This document shows positions 56,322-64,000 of a DNA stretch of 64,000 nt, in pieces. A model generated the notes under the pieces. That model was not told where the DNA came from. It searched no databases and saw only the letters and a list, made by a program, of their open reading frames with translations. The translations under genes and the position numbers were made by a program. Numbering within the stretch: position 1 is the stretch's first letter; each line of letters opens with the position of its first letter. Origin of the DNA: Salinisphaera sp963835375 (GTDB taxonomy: Bacteria > Pseudomonadota > Gammaproteobacteria > Nevskiales > Salinisphaeraceae); the NCBI GenBank assembly GCA_963835375.1, contig CAWIGB010000013.1:248001-312000 (forward strand), in the 5' to 3' direction.

Positions 56322-57517
56322 ATGACGGACGCCGAAAGCCGCGACGAGCGCCAGCGATTCGGGTCGCTCGCCGACTATCGCGTACCGGCCATGCCGACGC
56401 GCGACACGCTGCAGATCGTTCTCACCCGGGCGCGCGAGCTGTTCCGCCGCAAACCGCAAGGGCCGCTGGTGGACGATGCCCGTCTTCGTTCGTCGACGCT
56501 CGACATGCTGGACGAGGCCGCCGCGCCGCCGGCCTGTGGGCCGCTGATCAGCGAACTCCAGGCCACGCTCGGCGCCTGGGCCGAGGGCGAGCCTGGAAAC
56601 CAGCGCATCCGATGTATCGTGCTGCCGCCGGGCGATCGCAATCGAGTGGTCGCCAGCTGGGCCGAACGCCATGGCCATGCGGTACTCGAGGCGCCGGCCC
56701 GCGAGTCGATTCTCGGCGCCGACCCGACCGGGCTGCCCGATCTGGAGGGCGACGGCGTACTGGTCGATACCGACGCTGGAAGACTGGTTCATCCGGCATC
56801 GCGACGGCCTCTGGCTGGTCCGCGCTCTGCTGGATCGCCTGACCGAACTCGATCGACGGGTGGTCGTCGGTTGCAACAGCTGGGCCTGGCAGTACCTGGT
56901 GCGCGCGATCCGCGCCGATGCCGTACTGCCCGCGCCGCTGATCTTCCAGCCGTTCGACGCCGAGCGTCTGCATCGCTGGTTCTGCGAGATCTCGAACACC
57001 AACACCCGGGAACCGATCCAGCTGCTGGATGCGAGTTCGGGCGAAGACATTCTGGCGCTTGACGACGAAGGCCGACCGCACGATCGATTGTTCAGCCTCG
57101 CGGCACGAAGCCGCGGCGTTCCGTGGATCGCATGGCGGTTGTGGCGGCGCAGCCTGCGCCGGCGCGTGCCCGCCGACGACGACACGGATCAGGACGGGCG
57201 ACACGGCGGTGCCCGATGTCGAGAGCGACGATGCCCACACGCTCTGGGTGATCGCCCTCGAGGAGTTCTCCCTTCCGGGCCGGGGCAGCGACGATTCGTT
57301 GCTAGTTCTGCACGCCCTGCTCATCCACGGCCCGATGGCGCCGGCGCGCCTTGCCGACGTCCTGCCGTTCAGCGGAGCCGGCAACACGGTGAACAGTCTG
57401 CTGGCTGCCGGCATTCTCGAACACGACGAGCACCACCGTCTGGCCTGCACCCCCGAGGCCTATCCCGCGATCCGCACCGGCCTGACGACGGCCGGCTTTC
57501 CCATCGCCGAGGTCTGA
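56322..57517 (+). CDS. Unknown protein, degenerate P-loop-like domain plus C-terminal winged-helix-like part, frameshifted
   Basis: About 397 residues, no family recognised. Residues ~85-250 look like an ATPase fold: a strand then a glycine loop CIVLPPGDRNRVVASWAERH without the GK[ST] of a true Walker A, then a hydrophobic acidic strand GVLVDTDLEDWFIRHRDG, and LDRRVVVGCNSWAWQYLV. The last ~70 residues (LLVLHALLIHGPMAPARLAD, VNSLLAAGILEHDEHHRLAC) look like a winged helix. Breaks near 56768 and 57196 are each one extra base. Three bases separate it from the MscS gene, so the two form one unit. The -10 TATACT at 56273 precedes it. Confidence 0.75.
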
Positions 57518-57520
57518 CCC

Positions 57521-58402
57521 ATGGCCGCAGCCAACGACAGCGGCAAGCAGGCCGCCCAGCTGATCCACAATCTTCAGGACATCAACTTCCTGAAGATCGC
57601 GCTGATCGTGACCACCACGGCGGTCGCCATCTTCGCGATCCGGCGGCTGCTGCCATTTCTGGCCGAGCGTGGTCCGAACCAGCTGCGGCTGATCCTGCTC
57701 GGCGCGGTACCGATCCTGCGGCTCGCGTTGCTCGTGGTCGCCATCCTCTGGGTGATCCCGATCGTATTCAACGTGACGTTCCAGAACTTCCTGGTCATCA
57801 CGGGTGCCGCGAGCCTGGCCATCGGCTTCGCCTTCAAGGATTACGTATCCAGTCTCATCGCCGGCATCGTGGCGATCTTCGAGCGCCCCTATCGCCCGGG
57901 CGACTGGGTCGAACTCGGCGGCGACTACGGCGAGGTGCTCTCGGTCGGTCTGCGCGCGGTGCGCATCAACACGCCGGACGACAACGTCGTCACCGCGCCG
58001 CACGACACGCTCTGGAGCTCGAACATCTCGAACGCCAACGATGGATCGCGCACGCTCATGTGCGTGGCCGATTTCTATCTCGCGCCCGATCACGATGCCC
58101 AGGCGGTGCGGGCCGCACTGCACGATGTCGCCCTCACCAGCGCTTATCTGGAATACGACAAGCCGATCATCGTGGTCCTGTCGGAAACGCCCTGGGGCAC
58201 GCACTACAAACTGCGCGCCTATCCCGTTCGACATGCGCGACCAGTTCGTATTCCTCAGCGACATGACGGTTCGCGGCAAGGCCGCGATCGCGCCCTCGGC
58301 GCCCGTTCGGTGAGCGTACCGGCCGGTGTGGCCGGGCCCGCCGGGCGCCAACTGATGCAGGCCAGTCGGCAAGGGCGAGCCATGCGGCCGGCGAGTTCGT
58401 GA
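57521..58402 (+). CDS. MscS-family mechanosensitive ion channel, two compensating frameshifts
   Basis: 293 residues, inner membrane. The MscS core is seen: LVITGAASLAIGFAFKDYVS with LIAGIVAIFERPYRPGDWVE, VLSVGLRAVRINTPDDNVVT and SNISNANDGSRT. The frame slips near 58229 (extra C, TATCCCGTTCG) and returns near 58286, so about 20 residues around DMRDQFVFLSDMTVRGK are out of frame, while the total length stays normal. This pattern is far more likely sequence error than real. Opens on membrane tension to release solutes, fitting a cell exposed to osmotic change. Confidence 0.88.
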   Translation: MAAANDSGKQAAQLIHNLQDINFLKIALIVTTTAVAIFAIRRLLPFLAERGPNQLRLILLGAVPILRLALLVVAILWVIPIVFNVTFQNFLVITGAASLAIGFAFKDYVSSLIAGIVAIFERPYRPGDWVELGGDYGEVLSVGLRAVRINTPDDNVVTAPHDTLWSSNISNANDGSRTLMCVADFYLAPDHDAQAVRAALHDVALTSAYLEYDKPIIVVLSETPWGTHYKLRAYPVRHARPVRIPQRHDGSRQGRDRALGARSVSVPAGVAGPAGRQLMQASRQGRAMRPASS

Positions 58403-58473
58403 GTGTGTTATCGTACCGCCCACGGTGATCAGGCCCGCGCTCGTGCTTTAGCGGGTTTTTCGGCGCGCAAGCG

Positions 58474-58925
58474 ATGATCAAGATACGCGAGCTCGGCGAC
58501 GACGTGCGCGTACCCAAAACACCACGCCAGAACCGGATGCAGATATTCGTATTCGTTTTCATTCCGCTGGTTGTGCTGATCAGCGGATACGCACATCCGT
58601 TGCAACTCTGGCCGCTGGCGTTGGCGCTTCTCGCCGGCACGACGGTTGGCGGCCGCATGATGACCGGCATTTACGAACGCCACTCGCTCAACGGCGCAAT
58701 GCACAGCTCGGCCTGGCCTTGGCCGCCACCGCGCCGGCCGAACTGATCTATCACTTGACCCGAACCGGCCACATGCATTTCGGTACCGCCGACATTCGCG
58801 CGCATTTTTCATTCGACCCCAACTGGGGCGGGCTGTCGGACCCACTCACGCTCGCGGTGTTCGGGATCGCGAGTGGCTACTTCCTCGCGCAATCCACGAT
58901 CCAGCTGCAACACGACCGCGATTGA
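58474..58925 (+). CDS. Hypothetical small membrane protein, frameshifted near 58697
   Basis: About 150 residues, family not recognised. IFVFVFIPLVVLISGYAHPL and LWPLALALLAGTTVGGRMMT are two membrane segments; after the shift LGLALAATAPAELIYHLTRT and LTLAVFGIASGYFLAQSTIQ give two more. A leading KIRELGDDVRVPKTPRQNRM is basic. The shift needs one base lost (or two gained) near GCAATGCACAG. Follows MscS by 71 bases, possibly in the same unit. Confidence 0.6.
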
Positions 58926-59620
58926 TCGCGCTTTTGTCAGCCCCGCCGGCATGGCCGCCTCGTGGCCTGGCGCTTGAGTGTACGAATTCGCCGGCTGATG
59001 ACATGTCAGCGTCGGTCGTAGGACGTCGGTGCATCACGGCGATGATATTGTCCTTGTTGGCGCAGGCGCTGCCGCCGGCATGGCGGCGGCCCAGGCCCCG
59101 CTCAGGCCGCTGACCGAGTGGGGACGCGGCACCGCGCTGGGGGTTGCCCGGCCTTGTGTTGCGGGTTCAGGGCGTGTTGTCCCGAGATAGGTCACCGCAT
59201 GACGCCTATCCATCTTGCCGATAAGACGCATGCAGCCGGGCGTGGCGGGCATAGGGTCAAGACGCGGCAATCCGGGATTAGCGCTTGCTCATGCGGCAGA
59301 GCAAGGCGACGCTCGCGATGCCTGGCTTGTCACCGGTGGCCACGAGTGCGGTGGCACATATCACGACGACGCGCCCCAAAGCGATCACACCGGGCCCCCT
59401 TACCGACCGAACGCCTATATCGGCAGCGCAGTCGCCGTGTGTTGTTCATGCGGCGGCTGGGCTATCGTCTGCTCGAACCGGGCGCATTCAGTGCAGCGCT
59501 GCAGGCGACCATGCCGCAACAAACCCCGCACCTGGATCGGCTCATGCTCGGAATGAGCGGGGTGATCGCCGGCTTGTTCGCGACTCCGACGATAAGCGTG
59601 TGCTGGTCGTAAACGTAGTA
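58926..59620. other. Region without a supported gene; possible decayed coding remnants
   Basis: No open frame with a credible family. Two short frames look like remnants: DDIVLVGAGAAAGMAAAQAP near 59039, like a dinucleotide-binding start, and GLALAHAAEQGDARDAWLVT near 59271. Neither continues. The region may be a decayed gene or heavily mis-sequenced; evidence is thin. Confidence 0.35.
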
Positions 59621-60280
59621 CTACAGGCAGCGGGGCTTAAGTGCCCGAGCGATATTCGCCCGGCCTCGGCCGGTAAGAAGCCGACGGATGGGAACCGATA
59701 ACCGATCGCCCGCGCCGGAGGCGGACGACCGATCGGAACCGGGCAGCTCGAGCGCTATTGCGTCTGGCCGCCGGACGAATCCGGCTGGGTCGCTTGATCG
59801 TCGGAAGCCGAAGGCGTCTGCCCCATCCCTTGCCCCTCGACTCTGGGACGCACCGGAGTTCATCGACGAGCCCTGATTCGTGCCGGGGCTCTGCTTCATC
59901 ATCCCGGCGCCCTGGCCCATCGAACCGTGGCTCATCGAGCCCTGGCCCATCGTGTTCTGACGCTGCTTCCAGGAGATACCGCGTTTCCCACGCCCGTTCG
60001 ACTGCGTCAGCTGATGAATCAACGGCTGCGCCGCCTTGATACAGCTATCCAGTTGTTCGTCGCCACATTGAACACGCAATCCGCGGCCATGGCCGAGCTG
60101 TAAATCGAAGCCCTTGCCCTGAAGCGCTGCCGGGCCGCCCGGGGGCGGCGGCGCGTGATGACGACCGACCGGCTTGGGTGGCGGATTGGGCGGGCCCGCG
60201 TCCGAAGACGATTGTTGTGCCAGGGCGAGACCGCCGCTCGCCAATACGATCCCGAATGCGACCAGACTTGTTCTAAACAT
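59621..60280 (-). CDS. Secreted low-complexity protein, probably frameshifted near 59834
   Basis: Open for 219 codons. A signal peptide ends SGGLALA-QQSSS; then a proline-rich part (PPNPPPKPVGRHHAPPPPGG), a short ordered part with two Cys (RVQCGDEQLDSCIKAAQPLI), and a Gly/Met/Gln/Ser-rich tail (SMSHGSMGQGAGMMKQSPG). After about residue 148 the composition becomes Arg-rich; removing one C (AGTCGAGGGG) lets the tail continue as MGQTPSASDDQATQPDSSGG and stop at 59755, giving 174 residues, the likely true product. GGAG lies eight bases before the ATG. Function unknown. Confidence 0.65.
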   Translation of the reverse strand: MFRTSLVAFGIVLASGGLALAQQSSSDAGPPNPPPKPVGRHHAPPPPGGPAALQGKGFDLQLGHGRGLRVQCGDEQLDSCIKAAQPLIHQLTQSNGRGKRGISWKQRQNTMGQGSMSHGSMGQGAGMMKQSPGTNQGSSMNSGASQSRGARDGADAFGFRRSSDPAGFVRRPDAIALELPGSDRSSASGAGDRLSVPIRRLLTGRGRANIARALKPRCL

Positions 60281-60469
60281 TGCAGATACTCCGCTGTATC
60301 GAGGTATGGGCCGGCGCCTGTTGCCGGTGGCCCATGCTTAGCACGGGCCGCCGATGGGCGATAACCCGTATTAACCACGAGAACCGCCGCATGCTTTCGG
60401 TTGCGGTCATACCCGAATGGCGGCCGCGCCCCGCCGCGCCAGGCTTCCACTACGGCGGGGCCGCCTTGC

Positions 60470-63400
60470 TCACCCGCCGGCGTTGCCGTTATTCCAGTCG
60501 CACACGCCATCGCCGACCTTGTCGCTGCCGCAGGTCGGATAATCCGGCTGCGGCGGGAAGGCCGGCATCCAGTCCGGCGCCTGCGGGTAGGTCTTCGGCT
60601 TCGAATGGATCTTGTCCATGAGCATATGCACGGCTTTTTCCATCTGTGCGTCGTGGCCGGCGTTCAGGTCTTCTGGCTTGTCGTGGATCGGCACGTCCGG
60701 GTTCACGCCGATATTCTCGACGACCCACTTGCCGTTCGCGCCGTACATGCCGTCGTCCGAGACCACCAGACTGCCGCCGCCGAGCAGGTCGAACGGGCCG
60801 TCGTAGCCACGCACGCCGGCCCACGTCCGGCTGCCGATGGTCGGGCCGAGATGATCGGCCTTGAACATGTAGGCGAAGATATCGCCGTCCGAGGCCGAGC
60901 CGCGGTTGATGAGCGCGGCCATGTAGCCCATCGGTGCGTTCGGCGTGGGCGAGGTCGCCCGGTAGCGGTTGGTGAACATGCCGTTCAGCGGTCGGGCGAT
61001 GCGATCGAACAGCATGGGGTCGATGAAACCGCCGAGGTTCCAGCGATCGTCGAAGATGATCGCCTTCTTGTTGCGCTGGCTGTAGTACTGCCGGACGAAT
61101 TCCTTCATCCCGGTGGATTCCATGTCCTCCAGATAGACATAGCCGATCTGGCCGTTCGACATCCGGTCGATGACCTTGCGGTTGTGCCGGATCCAGGCCA
61201 GCAGATGCAGCTTGTGCGCGTTGGCGATCGGATCCACATGGATCACATGGGCATTCTTGCCGCTGGCGTCGCCCGCCACCTTGAGCGAGATCGTGCTGCC
61301 GTTGGTGCCCTGCAACAGCTTGTACGGGTTGGTCGGCGCCTTGAGCGACTGGCCGTTGATCGCCAGCAGATAATCACCGGCCTTGACCTTCAGCCCCGGC
61401 TGGTTCAGCGGCGCTTCGTAGCCGGGCACCGTGTTGTCGCCCTTGTAGATCCTGGCGATCCGATAGCGGCCGGACGCCTTGTCGAGCGCGAAATCCGCCC
61501 CGAGATCGGCGGTGGTATTGGCGGGGGTCTTCCACCCGTCGTTGCCGCTGCGCACGTACATATGGCTTTCGCTGGGCGTACCCATGGCATTCGCGATCAG
61601 CCAGTCTACGTCGCGGCGCGTGGCAGCCCGGGGCAGCAACCTGCGATAGCGGGCATCGATCGCCGGCCAGATCTTGTGAATCAGCTTGGGGTTTAGGAAG
61701 TAGTCGCGCACGTCGCGCATGGCTTCGCCGTAGGCGGTGGGCCATTGCGCTTCGGGTTCGACCCGGCGCTTCACGCCCGAGAGATCGACCTTGTCGATGG
61801 CGTCGTCGCCCGGATCCTTGGTGAACGAGGCCGGCCGCGTGGTCCAGTCGCCCTTGTGCTGATAGAACAGCGTGCTGCCATCGGCCGAGAGCGCCACGTG
61901 CTGGACATCGGTCTCCAGCGTGTGATCCTTGCGCTTGTCCATGTCGTAGGCACGAAGCTCCGACTTCTCGCCCGACAGCGGGCCTTCGATGGTCTGGCTA
62001 GCCTCGGTGGTGTAGTAGACGATGCCCTTGGCCTCGGCCACGCTGGAGATATCGGCATCCGGCACCGGCAGTCGCACCGCGCGGTCCATCAGCCCGGCGA
62101 CATCGATATCGATCGGCTTGCGGTCGGTCTTGTGCTTGGACTTGGACTTGTCGTCGTCGTCGCTCTTGTCCTTGCCCTTCTTGTCGCCCGCGTCATCCGA
62201 CTTCGCGCTCTTGTCGTCGTCGGTCTTCTTCGAGGGCTCGTCGCTGTCATGCGAATCGTCGCCCAGGCCCTTGGTGGCCGAGCGCACACGCGGCGCGATC
62301 GGCGAGGGCGTATCTTTTTTCAGCGTGGCCGCATACAGACCGCTGCTCTTCAGCCCCGCCGTGATCTCGTCGAAATTCGAGAACGTGGGATTGACGATGC
62401 GTTGCGACACGAAGAACAGATACTTGCCGTCGTCGGAAAAGACCGGGTCGGAGTCGTTGTACTGACCGTTGCCGAGCTGGGTCAGCTTGCCGTCGGTCAC
62501 GTGGTAGAGATAGATCGCCTCGGTGTTCGGCACCGTCATGTTGCCGATCGACTGTGGAATCGCCTTGGAGAAGGCAAGCCAGTCGCTGCCCGGCGACCAG
62601 TGCAGATCGGTGAAGTTGCCGCGGGTCTTGCTCGGGTCGCGCGTGATTCTGGTGCGCTTGCCCGATTTGACATCGACCATCCAGAGCCGCTGATCGGCAT
62701 CGACGTAGGTCAGGTGCTTGCTATCCGGGCTCCAGGACAGCGGCCCGTGCACGCTGAGCTTGTCGTCGTGGGTGAGCGCTTTCGGCTTGCCGCCGTCCGC
62801 CGGGCGTACGTACACCGCCTGGTGATCGCCCTTGGCGCCGATATAGGCGATCTGCTTGCCGTTCGGCGACCAGGCCGGATCGCGCTGATCGGCAGCCGGG
62901 TCCTGAGTGAGCGTCGTCGCGCTGCCGTACTTGGCCGGCACCGTGAACAAGGCGCCGCGCGACGAAAACACTGCCAGATGGCCGTTCGGCGCGATCGCCG
63001 ACTCATCCACATGCCCCTCGACCTTGGCCCAGTGCGGCATGGCTTTCACGCCATCGAGCGGCACCCGGACGTTGAGCTTGGTCAGTTGCTGCTGCTTCGT
63101 ATCGTAAACATAGAGATCGCCGCCATCCGAGAAGGTGATCTTCTCGCCGCCCAGGGTCGGGAAATCGATGTCGTAGGTATCGAAATGAGTGAGCTGGGTG
63201 AATTTCTTCGTCTTCTGCGAGTAAGCCCAGAGGTTCTGGATATGATTCGGGCCGCGATCCGAGCTGAAGTAGATCGTGTCGCCGGACCACATCGGCCAGA
63301 CATCCGCGCCCTTCCAGTGCGTGATGCGATGGCTCTTGCCGTTCTTGAAATCGAAGGTCCAGATATCCTGCGCCTGACCGCCGTAGTACTGCTTGCGATG

Positions 63401-64000
63401 GAACGGGCGATAGACCCGCGCCAGCTTGTTGTAGGCCACCGTGTGATCGTTGCCGCCGAACGACAACGGCCCGGTCCACGGAATGGGCAGCTTCTTCGGC
63501 AGACCACCTTTCGCGGGCACCGTGTAGGCATGCATGACCTGCGGGTCGAAGCTGTCGCGCCGCGACAGGAACACCACCTGTTTGCTGTCGGGCGTCCAGC
63601 CGAGCACGCGATTGTCTTCGGCCGGCTTGAGCTTGCCGCCCTCGGCTGGATTGTTGATCGAGTGATAGGTCAGGCGCCGAACACGGCCGCCGGCGGCCGG
63701 CACGATGTAGACATCGGTATTGCCCTGATACCAGCCGGTGAACGCCACCCACTTGCCGTCCGGCGAGAAATGCGCGTCCTCGTCGAAGCCGGGATCTGCG
63801 GTCAGTTGCGTGGCGGTACCGCCGCGCGTCGACGTTTTCCAGAGATTGCCACCGGCCTCGAACACCACGGTATTGCCGTGCACGGTCGGATAGCGCATCA
63901 ACGGTGGCGCGGACTGCGGCGTCCCCGCATCCGATGTATCGGTCGTACCGGCCTGCGCGTTCGGCAACGTGGCCACCGTCAACGCGCACAACGTGACCGC
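60470..64000 (-). CDS. Tricorn-type S41 protease with beta-propeller (N-terminus beyond right edge)
   Basis: 1176 visible residues, open to the edge; a signal-peptide-like stretch (TLCALTVATLPNAQAGTTD) shows the true start is just outside. Two propeller regions carry TolB/WD-like repeats (FSPDGKWVAFTGW, WSPNGKQIAYIGAKGD, WSPDSKHLTYVDAD). A Lys/Asp/Ser-rich linker lies between (about 62170-62250). A PDZ-like domain (PGLKVKAGDYLLAINGQSLK) precedes the S41 core with FDDRWNLGGFIDPMLF and the Ser-bearing INRGSASDGDIFAYMF. A periplasmic or exported protease that degrades peptides; unbroken despite its length. Confidence 0.9.
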   Translation of the reverse strand, partial: AVTLCALTVATLPNAQAGTTDTSDAGTPQSAPPLMRYPTVHGNTVVFEAGGNLWKTSTRGGTATQLTADPGFDEDAHFSPDGKWVAFTGWYQGNTDVYIVPAAGGRVRRLTYHSINNPAEGGKLKPAEDNRVLGWTPDSKQVVFLSRRDSFDPQVMHAYTVPAKGGLPKKLPIPWTGPLSFGGNDHTVAYNKLARVYRPFHRKQYYGGQAQDIWTFDFKNGKSHRITHWKGADVWPMWSGDTIYFSSDRGPNHIQNLWAYSQKTKKFTQLTHFDTYDIDFPTLGGEKITFSDGGDLYVYDTKQQQLTKLNVRVPLDGVKAMPHWAKVEGHVDESAIAPNGHLAVFSSRGALFTVPAKYGSATTLTQDPAADQRDPAWSPNGKQIAYIGAKGDHQAVYVRPADGGKPKALTHDDKLSVHGPLSWSPDSKHLTYVDADQRLWMVDVKSGKRTRITRDPSKTRGNFTDLHWSPGSDWLAFSKAIPQSIGNMTVPNTEAIYLYHVTDGKLTQLGNGQYNDSDPVFSDDGKYLFFVSQRIVNPTFSNFDEITAGLKSSGLYAATLKKDTPSPIAPRVRSATKGLGDDSHDSDEPSKKTDDDKSAKSDDAGDKKGKDKSDDDDKSKSKHKTDRKPIDIDVAGLMDRAVRLPVPDADISSVAEAKGIVYYTTEASQTIEGPLSGEKSELRAYDMDKRKDHTLETDVQHVALSADGSTLFYQHKGDWTTRPASFTKDPGDDAIDKVDLSGVKRRVEPEAQWPTAYGEAMRDVRDYFLNPKLIHKIWPAIDARYRRLLPRAATRRDVDWLIANAMGTPSESHMYVRSGNDGWKTPANTTADLGADFALDKASGRYRIARIYKGDNTVPGYEAPLNQPGLKVKAGDYLLAINGQSLKAPTNPYKLLQGTNGSTISLKVAGDASGKNAHVIHVDPIANAHKLHLLAWIRHNRKVIDRMSNGQIGYVYLEDMESTGMKEFVRQYYSQRNKKAIIFDDRWNLGGFIDPMLFDRIARPLNGMFTNRYRATSPTPNAPMGYMAALINRGSASDGDIFAYMFKADHLGPTIGSRTWAGVRGYDGPFDLLGGGSLVVSDDGMYGANGKWVVENIGVNPDVPIHDKPEDLNAGHDAQMEKAVHMLMDKIHSKPKTYPQAPDWMPAFPPQPDYPTCGSDKVGDGVCDWNNGNAGG

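Noticed and set aside
59037..59170. FAD/NAD-binding protein start (DDIVLVGAGAAAGM)
   Set aside because: The motif has an extra residue, the frame ends soon after and no downstream domain is seen in any frame; kept only as a possible remnant.

Overview
The window reads as a chromosomal segment of a GC-rich gammaproteobacterium. The evidence is the zapA–6S RNA–fau neighbourhood, a sigma-32-type promoter in front of groESL, glnE fused into an LPS-core operon with hldD, a cyoABCD ubiquinol oxidase, and YbiI/DksA, EVE, SohB and DegQ-type proteins. A halophilic or marine genus such as Salinisphaera would fit, but that is an inference from gene content, not a proven assignment. No rRNA, tRNA, CRISPR array, prophage or complete insertion sequence was seen.

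Layout. 1-8868 (minus): a partial family-2 glycosyltransferase, then a tightly overlapping operon glnE > GT > hldD > GT > GT > GT for LPS inner core synthesis. 9058-11240: groESL with a terminator and a heat-shock promoter. 11380-19777 (plus): FadI-like thiolase, NSS transporter, hemH, sohB, a 263-bp element with terminal inverted repeats, a Do-type protease, a ZapB-like small protein, zapA, 6S RNA and fau. 19937-27557: EVE protein, zinc peptidase, GlxA-type regulator and S46 peptidase, SDR/lipoprotein/small protein, PLP dehydratase. 27873-32592: a four-carbon acid-sugar (D-erythronate type) module, denD divergent from a GntR regulator, otnK, otnC and otnI. 32720-38470: a YhaO/YhaN (SbcD/SbcC-like) pair and an LD-carboxypeptidase. 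38471-41543: a gene-poor stretch with one polysaccharide deacetylase. 41544-46636: methyltransferase, diacylglycerol kinase, D-cysteine desulfhydrase-like enzyme, YgjV-like membrane protein, GNAT and an SDR. 46708-50784: cyoABCD. 51019-54415: orphan glycine-betaine-type binding protein, UspA and SulP. 54620-58925: DUF1127, LysR, YbiI, an unknown ATPase-like protein with an MscS channel, and a small membrane protein. 59621-64000: a secreted low-complexity protein and a tricorn-type S41 peptidase running off the right edge.

An important quality note: from about 17.9 kb onward many conserved genes are broken by single-base shifts. I count about 33, and nearly all are explained by one inserted base. 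Ten lie in one gene, and in the MscS gene two shifts cancel. Sequence error is the simplest explanation, so these genes are given as one CDS each, with the break points stated. The most distinctive biology is the acid-sugar module with its promoter/operator, the dispersed inverted-repeat element, the unknown ATPase-like/MscS pair, and a lipobox-less CyoA.
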